Part shown: positions 23,130 through 30,345 of the stretch, piece by piece
Numbering within the stretch: position 1 is the stretch's first letter
How the letters are laid out: the number at the start of each line of letters is the position of its first letter
Assembly: GCA_036511855.1 (NCBI GenBank)
Contig: DATCBN010000109.1
Span: 1-35,712 of the forward strand
Direction of reading: 5' to 3'
Source of the DNA: Candidatus Eremiobacteraceae bacterium
Lineage (GTDB): Bacteria > Vulcanimicrobiota > Vulcanimicrobiia > Eremiobacterales > Eremiobacteraceae
DNA length: 35,712 bases
The notes under the pieces: model-generated
Database searches by the model: none
The model's input: the letters and a program-made list of their open reading frames with translations, nothing else
What the model was told of the DNA's origin: nothing
Translations under genes and position numbers: made by a program

Positions 23130-24037
23130 GGGCCTACGTGCTCGACGATTCCTCGCAGAAGTGCAAGCACGTCGCCCGATGCTCGGCCGACGACCGCTTG
23201 TACGTCGGCGTGATTCGGATGTGCCGCGGGAGCGTCGGATTGGGCAAGCGATGCTTGCCCTAGTACAGGGGGCGATGCTTGCCCTAGTACAGGGGTAGCG
23301 GGTTGCCCTACTACGGCATCTCGTGGGACCGCGGAATTCGAGATCACCGAAATCCCCAACACGCGCAAGCCGGCGTGCCGCGCCGCGATGACCTCCGGCA
23401 CCGTCGACATCCCCACCGCGTCGGCGCCAAGACCCGCCAGCATGCGCAGTTCTGCATCGGTCTCGTATTGCGGCCCGATCATCGCGACGTACACACCTTC
23501 TTCAAGAGCGATGCCCGCGGCTGCCGCCGTGCGCCGGGCGATGTCGCGCAATCCGCTATCATAAGCGTCGCGCATTGACGGGAAGCGCGGTCCGGGCATC
23601 CCGGATCCGATGAGCGGGCTCGTGCCGGTCAGATTGATGTGGTCGCTGATCAGCATGATCGTGCCGGGACCAAACGCCGGATTGATCCCGCCCGCGGCAT
23701 TGGTGACGAGCAGCGTCGTCGCGCCCATCATCTGCGCGACGTAGACCGGGAACACGACTTCCCACATCGGATGGCCTTCGTAGAAATGAATGCGGCCGTC
23801 GAACAACGCGACGGGTACCCCGGCAAGCCGGCCGACGAGCAGCCGGCCGCGATGACCGGCGACGGTCGTCACCGGAAATTGCGGCAGTTCGTGATAGTCG
23901 AACGCGGTGGCGTCGGTCAGCGCATCCGCGATCGGGGCGAGACCTGAACCCAAGATGATCGCGATTTTCGGCTTCAGCCTCGTATGCTTGCCGATGTGAT
24001 TCACGTTGAGCGTGACCTGATGGGTCAGCGAGTTCAA
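23126..24037 (-). CDS. Purine nucleoside phosphorylase with repeat-encoded insert
   Basis: 303 residues of the trimeric PNP/MTAP family. It contains the phosphate-loop start ILGSGL, GHRG, GRIHFYEGH, TNAAGG, GPQYET and GMSTVPEVIAARH, so the active site is otherwise complete. It cleaves purine (deoxy)nucleosides with phosphate. After the base-binding asparagine N234 (SVISN), relatives have about 12 residues before the last helix (HADVQAVV...). Here there are about 41, and residues 242-267 are the translation of three REP copies (VLGQAS repeats). The reading frame stays open. The start is TTG 24037, five bases after the murJ stop, or GTG 24004; neither has a strong ribosome site. Whether the enzyme is still active is unknown. 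Confidence 0.9.
   Translation of the reverse strand: MNSLTHQVTLNVNHIGKHTRLKPKIAIILGSGLAPIADALTDATAFDYHELPQFPVTTVAGHRGRLLVGRLAGVPVALFDGRIHFYEGHPMWEVVFPVYVAQMMGATTLLVTNAAGGINPAFGPGTIMLISDHINLTGTSPLIGSGMPGPRFPSMRDAYDSGLRDIARRTAAAAGIALEEGVYVAMIGPQYETDAELRMLAGLGADAVGMSTVPEVIAARHAGLRVLGISVISNSAVPRDAVVGQPATPVLGQASPPVLGQASLAQSDAPAAHPNHADVQAVVGRASGDVLALLRGIVEHVGP
23242..23314 (-). repeat. Three REP copies inside the purine nucleoside phosphorylase gene
   Basis: A full hairpin GGGCAAGC-GAT-GCTTGCCC (23242-23260) with TAGTAC; a copy with a shortened left arm (about 23268-23284) with TAGTAC; and a degenerate copy ending GTTGCCC with TACTAC (to 23314). On the coding strand the GTAG/GTAC-two-base-hairpin order is kept, and the frame reads VVGQPATP, VLGQASPP, VLGQASLAQ. 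No stop codon arises in this frame. Confidence 0.88.
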
Positions 24038-24042
24038 GGCCG

Positions 24043-25635
24043 CTATTGTCTCGCCGCCGACGCCGCGCGCCGGCCTACGTAATCTGCCATGAACGCGAGC
24101 AATTGCGCGAGTTCTTTCACCCGCAGCAACGTGCCGGCGGCGAGGAAGACCGCACCCGAGGTGACGATGTCGACGGCGAGCGTGGCCAAGTGCTGCCAGA
24201 TGGTGCCCGCGTCATGCCAAAGTATGTCGTTGACGAAGTAGCCCGCGAACGCCATCAGGCCGGAAGCCAGAACGACCCTGAGGACCGACGCGCCGGCGAG
24301 TTCGTCGTCGGACGCGCCGATGCGGTTGCGCAGCAGCGAGTAGAGGATCACGGCCTCGGCGAGCGACGCGAACGAATTCGCCGACGCAAGTCCGTTGATG
24401 CCGAACGGATGCACGAGCAACGCCGAGAGGATGACGTTGAGCACCATCACCGAACTTGCGACGATCACCGGCGTGCGCGAATCCCGCATCGCGAAGAAAC
24501 AGCGCGTGAGCAAGATGCTGGCCGCGAGGCCGAGCAGGCCGACGGAATAGAACTGCATGGCTCCGGCCGTGCGCACGAGATCGCCGTGCGTGAACGCGCC
24601 GCGCTCGAAGAGCACGCTGATGACCGGCTGTGCGAGCACGATAAGCCCGAGTGCCGCCGGCATGGTGATGAGCGCGGTCATGCGCAGGCCTGCCGACGCC
24701 GTCACGCGCAACGACGGCAATTCGTTGCTCGCGAATTGTGCGGACAGGATGGGAAAGATAACGGTGGCGATAGCGACCGCGAACAATTGCTGCGGAAAAC
24801 CCACCACTTTGGTGGCGTACTGCATGGCGGCGATATTGCCGTTGGGCAGCATCGCCGCGAAGTACTTGTCGAAGAGCAGGTTGGCTTGGCCCACCGCAGA
24901 GCCCACGACGATCGGCCCCAGGATCACGAAAAGACTGAGCAGCCCCGGATGGTTCAGATCGATGACCGGCCGGTACTTGCAGCGCTTGAAGTAGCTGGGC
25001 AGCTGCACGAGCAACTGCGCCACCGCGCCCGCCGCCGTGCCGAACACAAGTCCGTAGATGCCGTAGCGGTCGTAGAGCCATAGCACGCCCGCGATGGCGC
25101 AGACGTTGAGCGCCACGCCTTGCAGGCTCGCGGCTTTGAAGCGCCGCATCGCGTTGAGCAAAGCCTGCACGACCCCTGCGATAGACGTCGCGATGATCGT
25201 CGGCATCATGATCTGCGTCATGCGCGTGGTCACGCCGGCCTGTCCGGCCGGGAATCCGAAAAGCGACACGATATACGGCGCCGCAAACCAGCCCGCCACC
25301 GCGCACACCGTGAGCACGATGAGCAGCACGTTGATGACGGTGCTGGAAAGCCGCCAAACCTCTTCGGTCTCGTCGGAGGCGAAGTAGCCGCTGAAGACCG
25401 GAACGAGCGCGCTCACGAGCGCCCCGTTGAAAACGCCGAACACAAGCGTGGGAATTATGGCGGCGACGAGAAACGAATCGAGTTCCCATTGCTCGCCGAA
25501 ATACCGCGCGTTGACCATCTCGCGGCCGAAGCCGAGCACCATGCTCATCAGCGTAGCGAGCATGACGGCAAGCATGTGTGCCGCCGGTCTTGCCACGGGC
25601 AACTCGGCGACTGCCGGCCGCTTGGCGGTAGCCAT
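24043..25635 (-). CDS. murJ: MurJ, lipid II flippase
   Basis: 530 residues with about 14 hydrophobic segments, the count expected for MurJ. The N-terminal LMSMVLGFGREMVNARYFG pattern and the internal LFERGAF and FFAMRDSRTPV segments, around the central charged cavity, are characteristic of the MviN/MurJ family. It moves lipid II from the inner to the outer face of the cytoplasmic membrane for cell-wall growth. ATG 25635 is the start. The purine nucleoside phosphorylase gene begins five bases after its stop, an unusual partner. It is divergent from metF with a 78-bp gap. Confidence 0.92.
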   Translation of the reverse strand: MATAKRPAVAELPVARPAAHMLAVMLATLMSMVLGFGREMVNARYFGEQWELDSFLVAAIIPTLVFGVFNGALVSALVPVFSGYFASDETEEVWRLSSTVINVLLIVLTVCAVAGWFAAPYIVSLFGFPAGQAGVTTRMTQIMMPTIIATSIAGVVQALLNAMRRFKAASLQGVALNVCAIAGVLWLYDRYGIYGLVFGTAAGAVAQLLVQLPSYFKRCKYRPVIDLNHPGLLSLFVILGPIVVGSAVGQANLLFDKYFAAMLPNGNIAAMQYATKVVGFPQQLFAVAIATVIFPILSAQFASNELPSLRVTASAGLRMTALITMPAALGLIVLAQPVISVLFERGAFTHGDLVRTAGAMQFYSVGLLGLAASILLTRCFFAMRDSRTPVIVASSVMVLNVILSALLVHPFGINGLASANSFASLAEAVILYSLLRNRIGASDDELAGASVLRVVLASGLMAFAGYFVNDILWHDAGTIWQHLATLAVDIVTSGAVFLAAGTLLRVKELAQLLAFMADYVGRRAASAARQ

Positions 25636-25713
25636 GCGAGGTGCGTTCGGACCGGCGGGCCGCGGCGCCTACTGCGGGGGAAGGTTTCTCATTCGCCCGT
25701 AATATTCGACAAA

Positions 25714-26673
25714 GTGAAAATCGACGCGATCCTGCAGCACCGCAAACCCTGCTTTTCCTTCGAATTCTTCCCACCGCAAAGCGACGAAGGCGTGGCGCGC
25801 CTGCTGTCGACCGTCGAAGTGTTGCGCCCGCTCGAGCCGGCCTTCGTTTCCGTCACCTACGGCGCCGGTGGGAGCACGCGCGCGCGCACCATCGAGGTGA
25901 CGAAGGCCATCAAGCGCGATCTCGGCGTCGAAGCGATGGCCCATCTGACCTGTGTCGGCGCCGATGTCGCCGGTCTGCGCGGCGTGCTCGATGAAGTGGC
26001 GGAGGCCGGCATCGACAATCTGCTGGCACTGCGCGGAGACCCGCCCGGCGGCACCGGCCGGTTCGTGCCCTATGCGGGCGGCTTGCAGCACGCATCCGAT
26101 CTGATGGCGCTGGCCACGCGCGACTACGACTTCTGCGTGGGCGGCGCATGCTATCCGGAGATGCACATCGAGTCGACCGACGCCGCGACCGATCTTCGTC
26201 ACGCGTTGCTCAAAGTCGCGTCAGGCGCGAAATTCCTCATCACCCAGCTGTTCTTCGACAACGAACGCTACTTCTCGTTCGTGGCGCGCGCGCGCAGGGC
26301 GGGAATCGGCGTTCCCATCATTCCGGGCATCATGCCGATCACCGGCGCCGATCAAATAGCGCGATTCACAAGCCGCTGCGGCGCGAGCATCCCCGACCGC
26401 CTCGGCCGCGCGCTTGAAGTGCGCAAGACCGAGCCCGAAGCCGTGCTCGATCTCGGCGTTGCCTATGCCACGCTGCAGTGCGTCGATCTGCTCGCGCGCG
26501 GCGTGCCCGCCATCCACTTCTATACGCTGAACAAATCGCCGGCCACGCGCGCGGTGGTGTCGGCGTTGCTCGCGGCGCGGCCGTGGGAGCCGGCGCGTGG
26601 ATTGCGATATCTCGACGGCGCCGACGCGTTATTGGAAGGCGCGCTCTCGTCGATCGACGATCGCTCGGAGTAG
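25714..26673 (+). CDS. metF: 5,10-methylenetetrahydrofolate reductase
   Basis: 319 residues from GTG 25714; the frame is open far upstream, but that region is the reverse of murJ. It contains FSFEFFPP with the catalytic glutamate, SVTYGAGGSTR, LLALRGDPP, and GGACYPEMH with ITQLFFDN, all typical of MetF. It is the bacterial catalytic domain only (about 300 residues). With FAD and NAD(P)H it makes 5-methyltetrahydrofolate for methionine synthesis. The start lacks a clear ribosome site. A TAATAT box at 25700-25705 lies only eight bases upstream, so a leaderless or near-leaderless message is possible. Homocysteine methyltransferase genes are not in view. Confidence 0.92.
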   Translation: MKIDAILQHRKPCFSFEFFPPQSDEGVARLLSTVEVLRPLEPAFVSVTYGAGGSTRARTIEVTKAIKRDLGVEAMAHLTCVGADVAGLRGVLDEVAEAGIDNLLALRGDPPGGTGRFVPYAGGLQHASDLMALATRDYDFCVGGACYPEMHIESTDAATDLRHALLKVASGAKFLITQLFFDNERYFSFVARARRAGIGVPIIPGIMPITGADQIARFTSRCGASIPDRLGRALEVRKTEPEAVLDLGVAYATLQCVDLLARGVPAIHFYTLNKSPATRAVVSALLAARPWEPARGLRYLDGADALLEGALSSIDDRSE

Positions 26674-26749
26674 CGCGGTCGTCGCGGGGCGTCCGCTTGG
26701 CTGCCGCGCCGGAAGGGAAAGCAGTCGAACGGCCCAAGTGGTCGCTGAT

Positions 26750-27544
26750 ATGCGCGCCACCATTGGATATCTGCTGATTGTCGCGGCGCTGACCGCGACG
26801 GTCTGTGCCAATGGCGCACGACCGTCGGCGGCCACGCCCGTTCCCAGAGCTTCGCAGACGGCGCCGCCGGACGTAGCGGCTCCTTCGCCAACTCCTCAGC
26901 CGCTCGAGATCGGCGGCCAAATCGTTGACCTCGAGCGCGGCTTCATCGTCTTCGCGAGCGGCGACGCATTTAAGCTCGATCCGCAAGTCGTCACACAGGA
27001 CGCGTCGACGGGCGCACCGCCGACATTTGCGATTCAACCTGGATCGTACGCGGTGGCGACGCTCGACCCTTCTAGCAGACTTGTGACACTGATCAGAATC
27101 TCCCGCACGCCGCTAAGTGAGGGAACGCCGGCCGCGCAAGTACCGCGAAAATACGTAGCGGTGGAGTCGTCGCCGCAGCCGAATCCAGATCTCGTTCCCG
27201 CCAAGTCGTTGTACACGAGTCCTCTTACGCCTACGGAAACGGTCACCGTCGTCGTGCAAGTTCCGGCGAACACGCCCTATACGGACGATGTCTACGTCGC
27301 CACCGACACGAGCGGCTGGAATCCGCAAGCCATCAAGACACAGCGAATGGACGGTCTGCATTTCCGCATTCAGTTCGAGCTTAAAGGAGGCACCGATTTT
27401 CACTATCTCTTCACGCGCGGCTCTTGGCAAACCGTCGAGCGAGACAGAGCCGGCCTTGCGCGCAAGCCGCGCGACCTTTACGTGCCCGGTGGCGCCGCGC
27501 AAGCCATCGATGCGACCGTTTTCCGCTGGGCCGATCTTCCGTAA
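26750..27544 (+). CDS. Exported protein with a CBM20/AMPK-glycogen-binding-like C-terminal domain
   Basis: 264 residues from ATG 26750. An N-terminal signal peptide (hydrophobic 5-18, ending ANGA) is followed by a proline-rich linker and a middle segment (about 45-130) without a family I recognise. The C-terminal domain (about 160-245) has the strand pattern VTVVVQVP...DDVYVATDTSGWNP...FRIQFEL...FHYLFTRGSWQTVE. The FTRGSW.TVE ending resembles carbohydrate-binding-like Ig folds fused to hydrolases. No catalytic domain is present, so binding rather than catalysis is likely. Its end overlaps the next gene by 35 bases, so the two are probably co-translated. Substrate and role are unknown. Confidence 0.75.
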   Translation: MRATIGYLLIVAALTATVCANGARPSAATPVPRASQTAPPDVAAPSPTPQPLEIGGQIVDLERGFIVFASGDAFKLDPQVVTQDASTGAPPTFAIQPGSYAVATLDPSSRLVTLIRISRTPLSEGTPAAQVPRKYVAVESSPQPNPDLVPAKSLYTSPLTPTETVTVVVQVPANTPYTDDVYVATDTSGWNPQAIKTQRMDGLHFRIQFELKGGTDFHYLFTRGSWQTVERDRAGLARKPRDLYVPGGAAQAIDATVFRWADLP

Positions 27545-28922
27545 CGCTGCTCTCGTTGCTGTCGCGCTATGCGCGCTCGGGCTCTACGCATGCGGCGGCG
27601 GCGGTGGCAGTTCCGCTGTTCCCAAGCCGCATCCAAGCCGGATGACGGATTCCGGTGCGATTCCGAATTACGTGCCGCCCAGCTTTCCGTCGGCCGAATG
27701 GCCTCAATTCCGTCGCGATGATCAGCGCACGGGAAACAACCCCAACCAGATGCTGATCACAAAGGCCAATGTGGCCACGCTCGCGCCGAAGTGGATATCC
27801 AATTCGGTCGGCGGCATGTTCGCGACGCCGATCGTCGTCAACGGCAGCGTGTATAAGGCCGACTTCGGCGGCCATATCCTCAGCTTGAACGAAGCGACCG
27901 GCGCGACGGCGTGGACATTTGTGACGGGCCAGGACGGCGCGTTTATCAGCACGCCGACCTATAGCAATGGAGTCCTTTACGAGGGCACGACCAGAGGCGT
28001 GTTCTACGCCATTGACGCCGCGACCGGCGCGCTCAAGTTCAAGTACCCGGATGTCGCGCTCAATGCGGGCTATGAAGGGTCGGCGATTGTCGCCGGCGGC
28101 GTTGTGTATGAAGGGGTCAGCAATTTAGATGAGGAGACCAACCGCTGCATCGCAGACGACCAATTTGTGTCATTTTCTTCCACGTCGCCCACGATATTGA
28201 ATACCCTTACGATAACGCCGCCGGGAAGCACGGGCGCAAGCGTTTGGGCATCGCCGATGATCGATCCGCAGGGGTATGCGTATTTGGCCACGGGCAACAC
28301 CTGTCTTGGGCCCCAGACCCTCCTCGAAGCCGATGCGATCCTCAACGTCGGTCCAGCCACGATGAAACTCAACTGGGCTGAGCCGGGTCCGCCGGACTCG
28401 CACGATCTCGACTTCGGCGCTACGCCTGTTTACGTCGATGGGATGGTCGTCGATGGGGCTAAAGATGGCTTGATCTACGCCTTTGCTACTCTCACGGGCG
28501 CGTTGGCCTGGAAGACAAACGGCGGCATTTCGAACGGCGCCATCATCGGCTCGCCTGCGACGGATGGAACGCATATCTTCGTGCCCTTTTACGTCGGGTC
28601 GACCGGTGGCGCGATCGTCGCGCTGAATCTTGACGGAACCGTTGCCTGGACCGTGCCGACGGAATCCGACGAGAACGGCTTCGGCCCGTTATCGGCGCCG
28701 GCCGTGTCGCAAGGAATGATCTTCGTCGGTTACACTGACACCGGCTGCGCCACCGGCCCGTGCGACGGCATATCTGCGCTCGATGCGAACACCGGCCAGC
28801 TGCTGTGGCGGTATAGGACCACGCACGCGATCTACACGGGACCTGCCATCGTCGACGGCGGCCTTTTCGTTGGCGAATTTGACGGCTCATCGGTCTACTG
28901 CTTCACGCCGAACGGCATCTGA
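27510..28922 (+). CDS. PQQ-type beta-propeller lipoprotein, copy 1
   Basis: 470 residues from ATG 27510, inside the end of the preceding gene; the longer upstream frame is antisense to sense and rejected. A lipoprotein-like signal ends at C28 (LGLYAC), although Tyr at -2 is unusual. It is followed by a glycine/serine linker, then WPQFRRDDQRTGNNPNQ and several blade repeats of the type G.VY..D..G...ALD..TG...W, as in BamB and PQQ-dependent dehydrogenases. No cytochrome c domain is present and quinone-binding residues cannot be judged. Several cysteines (NRC, GNTC, TGCATGPC, VYC) match those in copy 2 and may form disulfides outside the cytoplasm. Copy 2 follows directly as a tandem duplicate. 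Confidence 0.83.
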   Translation: MRPFSAGPIFRNAALVAVALCALGLYACGGGGGSSAVPKPHPSRMTDSGAIPNYVPPSFPSAEWPQFRRDDQRTGNNPNQMLITKANVATLAPKWISNSVGGMFATPIVVNGSVYKADFGGHILSLNEATGATAWTFVTGQDGAFISTPTYSNGVLYEGTTRGVFYAIDAATGALKFKYPDVALNAGYEGSAIVAGGVVYEGVSNLDEETNRCIADDQFVSFSSTSPTILNTLTITPPGSTGASVWASPMIDPQGYAYLATGNTCLGPQTLLEADAILNVGPATMKLNWAEPGPPDSHDLDFGATPVYVDGMVVDGAKDGLIYAFATLTGALAWKTNGGISNGAIIGSPATDGTHIFVPFYVGSTGGAIVALNLDGTVAWTVPTESDENGFGPLSAPAVSQGMIFVGYTDTGCATGPCDGISALDANTGQLLWRYRTTHAIYTGPAIVDGGLFVGEFDGSSVYCFTPNGI

Positions 28923-28971
28923 GGCCGAAACGGAGGCGCACATCATACATTTCTCTTCATGCCGGGCGAAG

Positions 28972-30345
28972 TTGCATTCGGCAACGCGGCTAGCGCTCGC
29001 GATCTGTTCGCTTGCCCTTGCTGCTTGCGGCGGTAATTCTGCCGGCCCCATGCCGCGTCATAGCACAGCGCCGCAGTCCGGCGCGATTCCCAATTACGTG
29101 CCGCCCAACTTTCCGTCGGCCGACTGGCCGCAATTCCGCCGCGACGATCAGCGCACGGGGAACAATCCCAACCAGACGCTGATCACCAAGGCCAACGTGG
29201 CCACCCTCGCGCCGAAATGGATATCTAATTCACCGGGCGGCATGTTCGCGTCGCCTGTGGTCTTCAACGGCGAGGTGTACAAGGCCGACCTCGGCGGACA
29301 CATTCTCGAATTGAATGAAGCCACCGGTGCGACGGCATGGACGTTCTTGTCGGTCGACGGCGCCGGGTTTATCAGCACGCCTGCCTACAGCAACGGCGTT
29401 CTCTACGAAGGAACGGTCAAGGGCGGATTTTACGCCGTCGACGCCGCGACCGGCGCGTTGAAGATTCAGTACCCGTCGGTCACGCCAAATGCGAGCTTTG
29501 AATCGTCGGCGCTAGTCGCAGGAGGCGCCGTATATGTGGGCGTCACCAACCTGCACGAGGACAGCACTGGCTGTATCGTCGCTGATCAATTTGTCGCGTT
29601 TTCGCCTCAGTCGCCAACGATCGTGAATGACCTTACCATAACACCTCCGGGATCCAGCGGCGCAAGCGTCTGGTCGTCGCCGATGATCGATCAGAACGGG
29701 TATGCCTATATTGCCACCGGCAACTCGTGTACGGGGCCGGCGCTTGAAGCCGCCGACGCGATCCTCAAAGTGGGTCCCGCGACGATGAAGATCAACTGGG
29801 ACCAACAGGGGCCGCCGGACGGCCACGATCTCGACTACGGTGCGACGCCGGTCTACGTCAACGGCATGGTCGTTGATGGATCAAAAGATGGCAATGTCTA
29901 CGCGTACGTCGCAGCCACCGGAGTGCTGGCTTGGAAGACCAATGCCGGCATCGCGAGCGGCGCCGTCATCGGCTCGCCCGCGAGCGACGGGTCGCACGTC
30001 TTCGTGCCTTATTACGTGGCGGGGGCGGGCGGCGCGATTGTCGCGCTAAATCTTGACGGAAGTGTGGCATGGACTCTGCCGACGGCCCGCGATCAGAGCG
30101 GCATCGGCGTCCTGTCGGCACCGGCCGTCTCGCAAGGCATGATTTTCGTGGGCTACGCAGAGGCCGGCTGCACGACCGGACCGTGCAACGGCATATCGGC
30201 ACTCGATGCGAACACTGGCCAGGTGCTCTGGCGCTACGCCACGATCCACGCGATCTATGCCGGACCGGCCATCGTCGACGGCGGCTTAATCGTAGGCGAA
30301 TTTGACGGCACGTCGGTATATTGCTTCACGCCGAACGGCATATGA
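28972..30345 (+). CDS. PQQ-type beta-propeller lipoprotein, copy 2
   Basis: 457 residues from TTG 28972, chosen because it gives a proper lipoprotein signal (LALAICSLALAAC, C19). No ATG or GTG lies in frame between the previous stop and the signal peptide. From SGAIPNYVPP to the identical end VYCFTPNGI it follows copy 1 almost without gaps, roughly three quarters identical by eye, including the cysteines. A tandem duplication is the simple explanation. The signal peptides differ much more than the propellers. The stop codon (30343-30345) overlaps an ATG of the next gene as ATGA. Function may be scaffolding like BamB or a periplasmic dehydrogenase; the sequence does not decide. Confidence 0.83.
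   Translation: MHSATRLALAICSLALAACGGNSAGPMPRHSTAPQSGAIPNYVPPNFPSADWPQFRRDDQRTGNNPNQTLITKANVATLAPKWISNSPGGMFASPVVFNGEVYKADLGGHILELNEATGATAWTFLSVDGAGFISTPAYSNGVLYEGTVKGGFYAVDAATGALKIQYPSVTPNASFESSALVAGGAVYVGVTNLHEDSTGCIVADQFVAFSPQSPTIVNDLTITPPGSSGASVWSSPMIDQNGYAYIATGNSCTGPALEAADAILKVGPATMKINWDQQGPPDGHDLDYGATPVYVNGMVVDGSKDGNVYAYVAATGVLAWKTNAGIASGAVIGSPASDGSHVFVPYYVAGAGGAIVALNLDGSVAWTLPTARDQSGIGVLSAPAVSQGMIFVGYAEAGCTTGPCNGISALDANTGQVLWRYATIHAIYAGPAIVDGGLIVGEFDGTSVYCFTPNGI

Noticed and set aside
25120-25713. N-terminal extension of MetF
   Set aside because: It is antisense to murJ and lacks MetF features; the family N-terminus begins at GTG 25714.
24212-25774. A 520-residue arginine-rich frame on the minus strand
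   Set aside because: It is murJ read out of frame; no hydrophobic segments or family motifs.
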